Origin: Marthasterias glacialis
Lineage: Eukaryota; Echinodermata; Asteroidea; Forcipulatida; Asteriidae
Assembly: GCA_911728455.2 (NCBI GenBank)
Contig: OU452229.1
Coordinates: 16,154,076 to 16,218,075 of the forward strand
DNA length: 64,000 bases
Reading direction: 5' to 3'
Shown here one piece after another: positions 24,949 to 39,300 of the stretch. Below the pieces are notes generated by a model. The model was given only the letters and a program-made list of their open reading frames with translations, had not been told where the DNA came from and did not search any database. The position numbers were made by a program, and so were the translations under genes. How positions within the stretch are numbered: position 1 is the first letter of the stretch; each line of letters begins with the position of its first letter.

Positions 24949-26813
24949 GTATTCACCCTCACATTGAACTAAATCTTCACACTTTAACTTAACCCTCACC
25001 AAAACCATAAAAACATCACTAACATTATTTCATATTTAAAACCTCACCCTCAGCACCAACCATTCAAGATGCGCAGTGTAATTTTATAAAACATGCATTT
25101 TGTCTATACTAGCACTCAGAAGCATCTTTGCCTATTAGTTGTATATAGTATGTAGATAATTGTAATTTATTGTCATTATTTGTTATGTTTATTTACTGTA
25201 GTTTAACTGAAGTAATGATACTGTATAGCAAAGCCCGAGTACGCATTAAGCCTTTTTAGGTATTTCAATTATTGTCGGATTTTCACAAGTTTACTTTGTT
25301 ACTGTTACAAGTACAAGTACATCCTCCAAAATACAAGCCTTGCTATTTTTAAAGAACTTACTAGTACTTATCGTTAAGAGAATGGGCTCGCCCCAAATGT
25401 TTTCTGCATCCTTGTAATGGGTGTCACAATTCAAAATAGCTATGACACCTGTTGTTAGCAATTGCTTTGAGATGACTGTTGATGAAGCACTTAGTAAAAC
25501 AATTTTTATAGTTATTATCATGAACTATTTTTTTGAAATATGAAACTGTTAAATTTAATTAATCTAATACCCAATGGCAACAGGTGTATGTATTAGCCAC
25601 AAGCAGTAAGCAAATAAAAAATGTAAATATATTGAGAACTGTTTGCTGAATCTACCCAGTTGATGGACATTGAGTCAACATGATATACACAAGTCACAAT
25701 TAGCCGAAATAATAGGTGATTGAAAAAATGTGAAATGTTTTTTGACGAGTTTATTTCCTAATTCTAAATTGTAATTAGGCCTAAACTTTTTTTCTTGCTA
25801 GACTATAATGTCACCATGTTATCATGTTCCCTGTGTGCATTAGCAGTCACTGATACTGTTTCTCATTATATTAAAAGGTGACCAGACCATATGTACTTTA
25901 GTCTCGGCCGTGTCCAAATTGACGGCTATGGCAGTGGCTACGACCGGGTTGATGAAAATGATCATTCCTAGACATTGTCTCTGCTGCCATTGGCCATAGT
26001 TGCTTGATTCAGGCATGGCCTTATACATAATAGACTTAACAAGATGTGGTCCCTCCATCATGAAAAATTGGTCTACAGCAATGTCGGTAATTAAATTCAA
26101 GCTATTTATGATAATCATGAATCACTTTAATTGTAGTTTTAAACTTTAATGTAATGTTTATATTAAAGTTATGATGCAGGGAATAATTTCATGAGGCAAA
26201 TTTGCCTAGCGACATGATTTAGATTGCACACGTTTTGTACACACTGAGTGCTACATACACAAAGTTAGCAAAATGGTGATTTTTTTTAGCAGCAACTTAA
26301 TACATTTTGTGCAGCATTTCACTATGCTTTAGAAGGGAAATTGTTCACTGTGGTGTGCTGTGTGCATTATTTTCAAATTACCCTAGTGTGTTTCGGCCGT
26401 GTGGTCTAGAGCATCAAACTCCAGTTCTGATATTTGAGTCATCCGACAGTTTTTTTTTTAAATCCAGAGCCTAGTTTCATATGTAGCACTTAGACGGTTT
26501 TACTTATAACAACATTCTGCTTAGCAAAACTAGTATGGTGGCTAGTCAAAGATGTTACAATATGTGACATGGTACCGGTACCCTTATTCCGGTAAGCAAC
26601 ATTTGGTGTGTGCTTAGCTACTTTTTGTGCTGAAGAAGCTCTTTGAAATTGGGCAGTTGTAACACTTGTTGTGTTCTTGGGCAATTAGACACATGTAAAT
26701 AATTGCATCTCACCCAGGAATAAGTGGGTACATGCCAGGGTGAATGATTGGCAAATATGTCACCAATTTAGTGCTGCCTACTAAGAAAGAGTTGAGATGC
26801 TTTCAGGAATGCC
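24949..26813. other. Non-coding
   Basis: Besides the SINE head at 26393, AT-rich sequence with no coding or structural signal that I can support. Confidence 0.5.
26393..26452 (+). mobile_element. Truncated tRNA-Leu-like SINE head
   Basis: TCGGCCGTGTGGTCTAGAGC, then CAAACTCCAGTTCTGATATT. This matches the 5' half of the SINE at 37777 and then stops. Confidence 0.45.
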
Positions 26814-27007
26814 TAAAGGGGCCGTGTCGTCATGATTATAGCAGGCCTGTGGTTGTGAATGGAAAGATGAACTCCCCCCCTGCATGTGTGCGCTTGCGGT
26901 CAAATCACAAAGGGTGCTGTCTTTGTCAAACTGTGATGTGACTGCCGGTAGTATAAACTGGGTTATTCCATTTACTGCTATAGTCATGACGACACAGTCC
27001 CTTTAAA
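26814..27007. mobile_element. MITE family 1 copy A (TIR AAAGGGGCYGTGTCGTCATG)
   Basis: The left end AAAGGGGCCGTGTCGTCATG plus ATTATAGCAG is inverted as CTGCTATAGTCATGACGACA then CAGTCCCTTT. The interior holds GCTTGCGGTCAAATCACAAA and GTCAAACTGTGATGTGAC. The same interior is found in copies C, D and E. Confidence 0.85.
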
Positions 27008-30000
27008 GCCCAAATGAACAGGGTAACTTGTACATGTAAATTGTATGACACTATATGATACATGTACAATGTTTAAGCACCTAATGCCTAAATGGTGCAA
27101 CTTATAATTATGATAATTTTTTATTAGTTTTAACTTGTTTCCCTCCGAAAAAATTAAGATGAACACAAGCGGCCATTTTGTCAAGTTTCATTAATTGTGC
27201 GCTTAATTTTAGGGATTAGACCATTTTGTCCCCGTAGCCTCACTTTTGGTTACTGGGCTGAATATAGGAACAATACAAGATGGCTGCCAAAGTTTGCCCT
27301 TAAATTTTTAAGCGACTACATGTTGCCAGCAGGACCAGTTAGCTTGCTGTCATTTCACTAGACAATAAATTTTTTTTTACCAGTAAAGGGATACTTTTCA
27401 ACACTGAACATCACAAACATATAGTCTAATAGTTTTGTAGCTAGCCGGACCACCTGGATAGGGGAGAATTTTTACTCATCCAAGGCCCCCGGTGTTTTGA
27501 CCATGGTCACTGACTGCACGTGATAAAGTCTTTACTTAGGTATCCACTTATTGCTTGAAGTACTTTATGTAATAATTTTATAGCAGTTAAAATGAATTCA
27601 CTATTTGAGAAAAATTCAAAGAACAAAATATCCAGAAAAATAAACGGGTCGGCACCGTATCCACACTCCTGGCAGGGGTGGTGACCAACTCCAATCTTTG
27701 TAACCGACTCTTTTTTTTATGTTATTTACCCCAATGTTGATCTTTACAAGAGGTTTGGCTGGGCCATGGGGGGGGGGGGGAATTAAAAGATGAATTAGTC
27801 CACTTGTCTACATGATTTTCTACCTCCAAGGTAGTCTCAAACTTAGGAAGCTCACTGATTAATAAAGTTCCTACATATACATGTATCAGTGAAAAAAAGA
27901 AAATAAGTAATCCGAGAAAGTTAGCTTTGAAAATGCATCTGTCGAAGACAAATCACCTAAGAAATTATTTGCATTGTAGTATAGGTTTTCCCAGTCAATT
28001 TCAACAAAAAATAATTCAGTTTCATTTACATGCTTTTAAATTCACGCAGTTTCCCCAAATTCATTCAAAATAGTTTTTTTTTTGTAGCTGCTATTGCATT
28101 CAACTTCGTTTTCCCGCATTAAGAAAACTTGCATTGTAGCATTCTTTCATTAAAGGGGCTGTGTCGTCATGATAACAGCAGTAGAAGTACCCCCTTAGAA
28201 AACATTGTGCACCCCCTTGTGCCCCCCCCCCCCTAAAATTTAACCCTAGTTTCGCTGCTGAAGAACTAGCTTCATACAAACAAAAACGCCCCAAGGGCTA
28301 TCCCTAATTGCTTAGAAGATAGCTTTAAGCGTGTTTTGTTCATCAATCAAGAATCAGATACCAGGCATTTCAAATAAATCCACTCTAAAAAGGTTTGCAG
28401 AGACACCAAGTACAATTCCACACGTTTAAATTTCTGATTAGTTTGTATTTATTGAGGCTAAGGCAAGAAACACAGGAATTAATTTTGAGCATAAATTTAT
28501 CCTTAAATTTCGATTATATATTTAAATTTAAAAACTTTGGTTTTGTTGAGATAAATTCTTTCAGTTATTCTTATATTCACAATTATTTCACACTGGTTCA
28601 TCCATCTTAAATATTTAAAATATTTTAGTACTTGCAAGATCCATCGATGTTCTTTTTTACATGTACTAAGTGTTTCATAATTTGGCATAGAAATAACAAT
28701 TGATGTTATTGTTAAAAACAAAAATGAACAAAATCCTTCAAAGTTTTTTGACAATTTATGCCAAACTGGCGTCACAAATAATATATAAACCAATAGTGCA
28801 AGGTATGTAAGTGTAAACACCATATCAAACTCTGGCAGAGTAAACATGTAATAGAGATAGCCATGTTAGTCTAAAAGATGAAAATAAAAACTTAATAAAA
28901 AGGGAAATACCTGTCTGCTGGTAAATTAGTTTGATTAACTTTTAAGCAAGTACTGAGTTGATTTTTAAATATAAATTACATTTCCACCACAATAACAATG
29001 ATCTAGCTGATCTTTAAAGCAAACTTTCTTTTAAACATAGCCGACAATCCCAGCAAACAATAATCAGGTCTTTTAAGGTAAATTAAATACGTCAAAAATG
29101 AATAATTAATAATCAAGGTAATTCAAAACAAATTTTTGGAAATTGATGAGGATAAACATCGTTGAATTTAAATAAATATCGTTAGATTACAAATCTTATC
29201 ATTCATTAAAGACCAGATTTTCAGATATTGCAGAAACTCTTATCCATTATGCAGTAATAACAGGTGAATGTAATTATTATTTCCAATACGAAACTGAACG
29301 AAACCCTGGCACTTGTGAATTATCAATAAACATTTGCAATAATTACAAGCTGTTGAAGATTTCCTTTTCATTTGAGTAGGTCCTAACGTTGCAGCAAAAA
29401 TTACAAAAACCATCTCTACACAAACTATCACCACTGAGAAAGACAAACCTAAAACTTATGAGCTTAACACGGATACTGATACTGAGAAGAGCAAGCAGGG
29501 TGCCAAGATGTCCGCGGTGAAGGGGGGGGGGGCAGCTGAAGTCACCAAGCTATTTTTACAAACTGCAGTTTACTAATTGAACCAAGTAAAACAAAAATTC
29601 CTTACATCAGAAATTTGACTCTTTTTTCGGCTAACAAGCAAACTAACTCAAAAATATAACTCCAAACATTATCTGATGCAGAGATGAGATCCTACTTCGA
29701 GACTGAAGTAGCTCATACAGGATGAATTCAATCAAATTAGGGACATTATTTTTTTAATGACAAACATTTAAGCGTGCGCACAAGTGCACACAGCACTCGT
29801 AGACTAAGGTCATATAAGTCAGCATTGTACCTTGCCATATGATACCCTGACTGGGTTTGTAACATTATCGCCGGTCTTTATCCTCATGGATAAAGACAGG
29901 GACCAGTCTATAGGTCGACAAACTCTTACCTTTATCAACTGTGTTTGGAATGGAGGTTCTTGAAATTATAACATAGTACTGAAGGTCACGAACGTAGTGC

Positions 30001-30218
30001 CGCATTGTCAACAAGAACTGTGGCAATTTTATAATTATATTTACAAATACTGTCTCAGTAATCTTGAAAGACGATTTTGACTCGCACATCTTAAGTAACG
30101 ACAGTGCAACACGTGTTTCTAATTTATCTTCAATTTAAACCAGTAAATTTTGTTATGTTGTATCAGGATGATTGGGGTATGGGTCAACTTTTTGGTGCGT
30201 GTTTCTTCTCCAATGGAG
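27008..30218. other. Region downstream of the Lifeguard gene; no gene seen
   Basis: Contains G-runs (27768-27780, about 29521-29532), the MITE end at 28151 and a segment at 27320-27500 distantly like 37960-38170 (GACCAGTTAGCTTGCTGT versus GACCGATTAGCTTGATGT). The part nearest 30218 should be the Lifeguard 3' UTR. A 114-codon minus frame (28503-28847) is AT-rich and unsupported. Confidence 0.45.
28151..28235. mobile_element. MITE family 1 copy B (one end only)
   Basis: TTAAAGGGGCTGTGTCGTCA followed by TGATAACAGCAGTAGAAGTA, then diverging into a poly-C stretch. A related end occurs near 14876 (TTAAAGGGGCTGTGCTTGG). Confidence 0.5.
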
Positions 30219-30371
30219 CTAACCTCTTGCTGAATTGACCAGTGTGAGCATGAACAGAAACATCTGGACGATATCAACGTAGAGGTTAAGGGAAGCAAAT
30301 ATGTACTCCTCTGGTGTAATGCTGTACTTATGTTTCCCACCAAGGAGCAGCTGGGTATCGAAGACAATGTA
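30219..30371 (-). CDS. Lifeguard exon 9 (C-terminal signature and stop)
   Basis: The exon encodes YIVFDTQLLLGGKHKY, then ITPEEYIFASLNLYVDIV, and ends MLTLVNSARG followed by TAG. It contains both conserved aspartates and the final hydrophobic helix. Acceptor is CCACAG. No clear AATAAA lies close downstream on the minus strand, so the 3' UTR end is undetermined. Confidence 0.95.
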   Translation of the reverse strand, partial: YIVFDTQLLLGGKHKYSITPEEYIFASLNLYVDIVQMFLFMLTLVNSARG

Positions 30372-33300
30372 CTGTGGACAACGATCAACAACACCGTTTA
30401 CAAAAAATGCCTTCATTAGGAGTGAAGATAATGTGTAGTATTATATATTAAAGATGCCCACTCGTCACCATTTCCCGACGACTATTTCTCTGGCACAAAA
30501 CGATCATGTACCCGTACATAGTTTACTTACAACTCATGCGCCGGTCAAAGGTGATCTTTCGTTGCACGAATTTGTTTGTCACGCGTTGACGAGCGGGCGT
30601 CTTTAAGGGTAGGAGTTAACCAGTTTGCTTCGTAGGACACGATAACACGCAAAACTCTTTATGCAAGACACAGCGTCGGGCTTATAAACTGGCATTCGAG
30701 TTTCTTTGTGTGTTGCTGGTGGTCATGTGAACAGGCCACGTGTGGTGAGACACTGTAGCAGATTGCATGTACACAGGCAACATGGGGCCATGGTTCAGAG
30801 ACCCCGTTTAAAAGGCGCTGCAAACAATAAACAGATAAACTTTTTGCATGGATTTGTGCAGGCGCAGTTCTAGATTTTTGTCTAGCCCCCCTATCAAAAA
30901 AAATAAAGTGCGGAGGAAAAGACAGAAGAAGATACTTGCTGGAAAATACTGGATCTTCATTAAAAATTCAAATGAATAGTGCACGATCATTTTGTTCTGT
31001 CCACTGTTTTGGAGTAAAAATTTGCACGCAAATGCATGTATTGTATGATGATTGTAACTTTCCACTTACTACACGCCAAATACATGAAAAGTGCTTTTCG
31101 ACTCCCAAAATGAAATAGAAGCAGCGAAAGTTAGGTTACGTCACGTGCGTAGGGTCTAGCCCCCAAAAAACTATTGGCTCTAGAACCGTGCCTGGATTTG
31201 TGCTTAACGCCTGTATCGAAGACATGTTTCCTTTCACATACCAGCCAAGATATTGTAAAGACGGATTATACTGCATTGTCATGAGGCCTTTCATTTCTCT
31301 GCCATCAGTTTGACTGGGCCTGGGTCTATGATCGGCCATTACATAATGCCTTTGCAACAGACTGATTGCACTTCAGAAATATGACCGTAAAAAAAAACAT
31401 ACGAGCAGTTAAAATCTTTAAATGTCTGGGAAAAGGATTTTTAATCCCGAAGCGCACTGGTTAAAAAAAAAAATGAGTTCGAACAAAAAAGACTTACCAT
31501 TGCAAATATGATTGCACCAACTGAAGCATACACAATATCAAGGATCTGACAAAACAACACGATGGCATCATTGAGGATGGTCATAATAAAAATACAACGT
31601 TCAAATTGCTTAGCTTTATATCACAGAAGTCTGTAATAGGGCAACTCAAGTATCTGCTTAACTCAAAGACAAAGTAACTATTGAAAAACAATTTCATTAG
31701 TTTTTTTTTGTTATGAAAGCTCATTAATAATAATTCTAATAACTAGTTTTTATACAATGCTTTATCCACGGGAGTCTCAAAGCGCTTATTATTTGTTAAA
31801 AGAGGTTTCAAAGGTTTTTAATTATGAGACCCATTGATGTAACACCTTATAAAGGTTTACATGGTGCTGCGGCGCATTCAGCAGCAACTGCAAGAAACAT
31901 CGGGCAAAACCCTTACGTTCTATCTGAAGGATAAAGCATTAATGGTTAAGTGTCTTGTTTAGGGACACAAGTGTCAAGACCGAGACTCCAACCCACACTC
32001 TGCTGATCAGAAACACCGAAAGCTTGAGTCCAAACTCAGCCACAACACCCACCACTGATTAAAAAAATTTAAACCGATGGCCAATCCTCCAGAGACATAC
32101 TGCCAAAAACAGGGACATTTCTAGCATTTGAAGATCTCTAAAAATCACTGTTGCTTATTTCATTTGAATCAATTAAAATTAGCCCAATATGAATGCACAC
32201 AAAATCCTTTGGCAAACCACAAAATGTTTTTTGTTGTTTTTGATTAATTAAAAAGTGACCATTGAATTTGATGAATTTTTCACTGGTTGATTGTATGATG
32301 TTTATTGACAACTTGAGAGCTATTTTACTCATGATATACAGATCCATAAAACTCGGCCCATTAATGAATTGTTCCATGGACACACCCAAAAGTCAGGCGT
32401 GTTAACATTCAATTACAAAATTGTTGCCATCAGGGCCCAATTTCATGGCTCTGCTTACCGTAAGCAAAAAATCGGCGCTTGCGGAAGCAGAAAATTCCAC
32501 GCTTACTTAAGCGTATTTCACGGGTTAGCAAGGAATTTTTGCTTGTGCACGTGCATAGTTCACGTAACTAGAATTCCGTGCTTACACAGCTAGCGCAGAA
32601 ATTCGGCGCTAACCTCGTAAGCGGCGAATGGTCTTCGTAAGCGCAGAATGACGCAGTAAGCAGAGCCATGAAATTGGGCCCTGGATTGCTGTCTTGTGCA
32701 TTTCTTGTGTGACACAGCAGCTCTTGCAAATTAAAGACGCATAAGTCCTATAAGTCTTGGTCAAGACGTTCTTATATTTTTAGCTGTACGACACATGGCG
32801 GTGCGACATATAATTGTACTACACGGCGGCGTGATATTTGCACCAATAGAGGGCGTATCCTAAAATTGCAAGCAACTGTTTTTTTTCTTATTCTGAGTCG
32901 AGTGATATTCCCAGTCGAGAGGTTTGTCGAAAAATCAGGTTTTCGGAAAAGCGCCCTCTATTATTTGAATTGCAAAAGGGACAGTGCAGTATCACGTGCG
33001 GCAATCTGATTTTTTTTTTAAAGTAGCCCACACCTCGAGTGGCCTTTGGGCCTTGTGATGGGCGAATTGCATTAAAAAAAAAATAAATAAAAATCTGGAG
33101 AGATGTGAGTACAGCGGTCTGATGATGACACCGTGATGACAACGTCTTGAGCCAAGACTAATGTCCTATGTCTTCCCTAGGGGGTGCTATGATAGGTAGA
33201 GCTTAACTGTATATGAAAACAAACACATCAAATGCTGCTTACCCTGCTATGGAAGATGGCGGCGAATATTCCAAAGATCAGGAGTCCAATCAGCAGAGCA

Positions 33301-36300
33301 AACAGCAAACCAGACATCATGGTGAAATCAATCTGAACAATTAAAACCATCAGTGTCAAAAATATCCAATTACCAAAAAAATGTCATATCTCTCTAAAAC
33401 TATCTCCTAATGAACTATTTTGAAATGAAAAAAATCTTGCTTCTAAAATAAAACCAATTATATACCACACACACATCCTGTGTTATGCATCATTCTTTAT
33501 TTTGCCATGTAGTTACTGCCACGAAATTGGACCATCCCATTATGTACAATTATAGGATGGCGAATATGAATTTTGGACACTCAATTCACAGCGTCGCTCC
33601 CAAAATAATTGTCCCACCTGTTTGTGCAAACAAGGCAAGGTTGTGTCACAATGGACAAGGTTGGATTCTACATGTAGTGGTCCACATTGTTTAGAAGGTT
33701 GTTTAGACTGTGGAGTGTTACGGTGTCCTATCTTGTGTTTATTGTGAAAAAAATTCAAATGACAAGGATCCATGTGTGAGTTTTGTAAAACAGATATTGA
33801 ATGCATTTCATTCGTGCATTGTCCCAGAATGCAATCACTCCCTGAAATCTGGCTTCTTCCATTTCACAAGTTGAAGCCAACAGCAGATTTCACCTCATGA
33901 TTGTTTTCTGTGACAACGCACTCATATGCATACAATACTTGTATATTATTTCAGCTGTTTTGCATTCATTGAGGTATGCCTACTCAGTTATCATAGGAGT
34001 CTGTTTCTTTGAAGTTTTCAGGCTTAAAATTTGACACCCAAAATATCTACAGACATGTATTAAAGCATACAAATCTTTACTTGTTGGTAAATAACTTTGA
34101 AAGCACTTGAAAGGTTTATGGCCATATCCAAACAACTACAATTATGTGACACCATAAACAACCCCCTTACATTGACCGCTACCAGTGAGGTCAAATAATG
34201 GACATGTGCATGCGCAATGCATGACTCTCAGCCAATGAATGGTAGGTCTTCCTTTGACCTCAGTGAGGGCGCTGTTTGAGCTTGTGATGTCACACACTAG
34301 GGGTCTACATTCCATACATTGTGTCCAGTGCTAATGTTGTCAATGTTGACGTCTCTGTGGCTCTTTTATAGTACATGGCTAGGCTTTTCACACGCCTATC
34401 AGTATCATATCCTACAGTATCTTGTATTGATTTAAGTTCAGGGGATGTTACGGGTTGGGGTGGAGGATAGATGGTCACACACTTACCTTGGTTTGAAAGG
34501 CAAAGACAGTCAAGGCAAGGACTATAATCTGAAATATTAATCAAATCAATACTTTTAATAATAGAAACAATAATAATAAAGTATTTATATAGTGCCTTAT
34601 GCAAGAGCATCAAGGTGATTTACAATCAGGGCATAGAAAAAAAGCAAGAAAAAAAATTTAAAACGACCCAGGCGAACCAAGGAAAATACATCAATTACAA
34701 TTCTATTTAATGAATAAAGATATGGAACAAGAAGAAAATAGACTTTAATAGGCTCTCAAGGATGAAATATCCATTATAGATTGGTAATCATTAAGACATA
34801 ATAATTAATTTCAATCATGAAATAAGTCACATATATTAAAGGGGCTGTGTTGTCATGATTATAGCAGGCGTGTGGCTGTGCATGGAAAGATGAACTCTCC
34901 CCCAGATACTGCACACGCGCGCGCTTGCGGTCAAATCACAAAGGGTGCCGTCGTTGTCAAACTGTGATGTGACCGTCGGCGCGCACGGGTGTGTAGCTAC
35001 TGGGTTATTCCATTACTACTATTATCATGACAATACAGCCCCTTTAAAGTAAACTCTTTAAACTTGTTTGATAATTTTAGCATTGGGAAAAATGGCAGTT
35101 GCAATGCCATTTCCACCATCGGCATGTCACATGGTTGGTGTGTGTGGATAGCAGTTCGTTTCCATAACTAATTGATGCAGTAATTGCATTCAAGATAAAA
35201 TAAATTATCACACTCGCGCTCGTGGACTACGGGAAAATATAGCACTTCTACGTCCCATATCCCAAAAGGCACGAGGCCGAAAGCCATGTGGGATATGGGA
35301 ATGGGATGTGCGCTATATTTTTACCCATATTCCATGAGCGCGAGTGTGATAATGAATGTATCTAATAGTCATCTGGAAGATAATACAACTTTACGCGTTA
35401 TTTGATGAAGAGCAAAACATGCAACATGCAAATTTTAGATTGTCATTTTGCACTGTCGTATATGGAGTGTAACACATGATATTCAAACAACACAGAGTGT
35501 GATATAGACTACTGGGAGTATGATATGGTTTATTATCACACTCCCGTTCAGCAATCTGATTGGAGGATTAGCGCTTACTGGAAGATAAAGAATATCACTT
35601 TGATTTCAACACTGTCATGACTCAAAAAGCACCGAGCCTACAGTGCTTATCACGCATCGGTGTGAGGGTAAAAAATGGAAATGATAAATCATATCTTATC
35701 ATAATTTCAAGTGAAATACCAGCTTGATTGGGACTACTTACCGCTGTGATTCCTGCAGCGATGAGAATTGTGTTGGTATTGTAACGACCACATGCAATAC
35801 CAAGCAGAACACCCTCACAGATAGTCTGTAGAAATAAAGTGAACATGATAAAAGAAAACTATCAGGAGTTAAAAATAATAATAGTAAGGGAATAAAAGAG
35901 TGGTGACTGAGGTCTTAAATGGATGATTAAAACCGGCAGGGTCATGACCAGATAATAAAGGACAGTGCTGAAGGCGAGGTCCTTTATCACACGGCCACGA
36001 CCCTGAAAGGTTTTAAATGGCCGTTTAAGACCGGGTCACTACTCACTTATTGTTAAAAACCGCAATAATGTAGAAAAATCTGTATAACTTTTCTGTTTTT
36101 TAAATTTATTTTTCAATTCTTGCCCTGTCCTCAGACTCAATTTCGTTAAGGGTCGACACTCAAAGGTTGTGCGTACGCGCGCATATTCATAGTCTTCACA
36201 TAGAGTACCAGTATGTATTGATTGTGCTACGCGTAAATTAGCACCTGCGTAAGCTTGTACGCCAACATGCTTGTGGCTATATTGAGCGCAGAATGCACCT

Positions 36301-39300
36301 TCACAGCTCCAGCTATGTCTTTATCAGCTGTTTAAAACGGGTCTTAAACAGTCATGTGATCGCCTTTCAACCAATAGGACTGCCCAAATTGTCCCAAACT
36401 GGCTGGGGTATTTATGAATAATGGTTTGAACAAAAATGGTTCATGGATTTTGTACTCATTTCTATTTGGCTCATTTTGATTGCGGAATCCAAGTATGTTT
36501 ACACTGTTTTTCTCTTAGAGGTAACCCCTGAATCTAACGAAACGTTCACATGTTAGTTGATTGGTGTTTTCATCAAAAACCAGAGAATGGGTATAAATTT
36601 ACTCTTCCAAAAAGCACTGATGTATTTACTGACCAGGCTGAAAATGTCAAATTGGTTATGTTAAATGTTGGTCTGTATTTGACCTTGACATCTGAAGGGT
36701 CTAAGGGTCACGATCAGCTTGACAGCGTGATGTTACTTATTTTATTCAAAAGAGTGTATTACTTGAAAAGTTTGTAGGATGTTTATCTTTTGAATGTTTG
36801 TAGTAAACTTTATCTTCCAAAATAGTGGGTTTCTTTGTTGTAAAATCATTCAATATTAATCTTCAAATCAACTTCCGTAATTTGAGCCGAGAAAAAGAAA
36901 ACAGAAAAAAAAAGACTTACAAACAAGAAAAGACAGATGAAGTTTATTGGAAAACTCCTCCTCAGATTGGTGAAGCAGGAGAGGGCGATGATTAAGATAA
37001 TGGTCATCGCACTAAGAGAGAAAAAAAACAAAAACAAACAGAAAACAAAAACCATCAATAATAGATTATCCAAGAGTGTCTTACATCCAATTGATCCCAA
37101 AGGGCACTTTCAAAATTCTTCTTCTTCCTCTTTCACACAACAAAATGGTTTATGTTGGTTATAAATTTAAATCCAGTTCAGTGAGTTGCTTGCCAGCTTC
37201 GTCAGTGACTTTGTTGGAATCTCCTTAGCCTGAAGTCCTGCACCTTATGCAAAACTTTAAGCATAATTAACCATCAGTTTTACATTATTGAAGTTGTGAC
37301 ATAAAAAAAGCACCGACTGTGATTAAAGCAGTTTCTAAAAATGCAAAATGCAGTATAAGACAATGATTCAAAGACAAACATACAATACATTGAAATTGAA
37401 AAATACAATATTAATGTAGTTAACTTAACTTTTACAAATGATGACGATGGGCACCTTGGAAAAATGTAAATAGTAAAAAGAACTGTACATGAAGTTCCAT
37501 CAAACACAAGTGCATACCATTATAGGCTGACTAACCAATAACAGGGTTGCAAATGCAATAAATAAGGGATTAGATTGAACCATTTAACCCCTACCACAAT
37601 AGAACAATTTCACTGCTCTGCAAAATTCTTCATTTATGGACACCATTCTCTGGTGACAGAGTTAGCAGAGATTGTCTGACCTGATAAAGCGAATAACATT
37701 TGGTGCAATGTAACATATGCACACGCGCAAGAAATAATTCCTCGCTAATCTATGAAATATGCTTACATTGAGTGGCGTGTCGCGGCCGAGAGGTCAAGCG
37801 TACCACACTCAAGTTCTGGTGTTTCTAATCAGCAAAGCGTGGGGTCAAGTCCCGGTCTCGACACTTGTGTCCTTTAAGCAAGACACTTAACCATTATTAC
37901 TTCGCCCTCAGGACAAGTGTAAGCACCGAGTTTTGTCGACCAAAACAGGATTTGCCTGGAACTTTTTCGGTAACTAGACAGTGGGACCGATTAGCTTGAT
38001 GTTTCACTGGTCTGCCACGTTCTTCACTGGTCCCTCACTAGTCCATGTTTCATATAAAATAGAAATGTTTTTGAACACTGAACTATTCAGCCGGACCTCT
38101 TGGAGAGAAATTTTGACTGGTCCTTAGTTGTTTCAACTAGCATTTGGCCAGGGGACCACTGTTAAGGGAGAAAACGTGGAAAGCGTACCAACTGAATAGC
38201 AACTGGGCCCCTAATACTGTAGGTAACACATGTATGTAATGCACTGTGCTCCACCCAACATGCATTTCTCATTATAGCACTCGTCTAAAATAAGCCCATT
38301 GTTTATACTACAATCATGCGAAGCTATGTTTTGAGTTCAGACACCCTTTTAGGGGTCCGTTTAGCACCTTGTAAGGGTTTACATGATGGTTCATCTAGAA
38401 TGTTCTAACTAGAATGTTCTGATCGCATCCATCGAACACATATCACAAATCTATATCAACATCACAATTTTACCATTTAACATGGAAATTGTATGAATTT
38501 GCATATGAGTACACATTTGAAAAGGAATTGAATAATGCATGCATCATTTTACCACTTTACAAAGAAATTGTATGCATTTGTATGGTGAACAAAGAAATAC
38601 AAAATAAAAGCATGACTTCTGTTTCTACTTACAATGCAACCCAAAATGGCCATGAATTCCGAAGCATGTAAAGTCTAATATCGTCTCTAAAAAAAAACAT
38701 AAGAAAGAAGAAAACAAATCATGTGTCAATAGCTTTCAGAGATATGTGTCCTTCTTTGGCAAATTTACAACATTTCGTCAAATATTGTTAGTTTGAAACC
38801 GTAAGCATCAACTGAGGTTAGTTTACATTATTAAAATCAGTGGAGAGAGTCATTCATAGGCATACTAGCCGGGGGTGCTGGAGGGGGGGGGGGGGGCAGT
38901 GTCCCCCAAAATTCAGGCAAAACAGTGGGGAAAGTTCGGGCAATGCATGCGCAAGAAGTAACAATAAAGAGACTCGTTAGAAATTGGTTCTTCTGTTTTC
39001 ATCTCTGTAAAATGTCAGGCAAAACAACCCCTCTGAACCCCTTAATAGGGCCTATGCCTATGGAGTCATTTATGACAATCTTGAATCCGGATCTCGGGAA
39101 GTACATTAAAATGATGCATTTTCACATTTTGAAAATCCCCGGAGCAATTTCAAGGAGCTTCTAGGAACAGCATCCATAGCATGAGAGAAGTAGATCAAGA
39201 AGCATTATTTATTGTAATCTGGAGATAATTACTGCAATTTTTTTTCTTCTTCACCAAGCAGACATACAAAAGTCTGCATCCAGATTAAAGTCTGAAGTTT

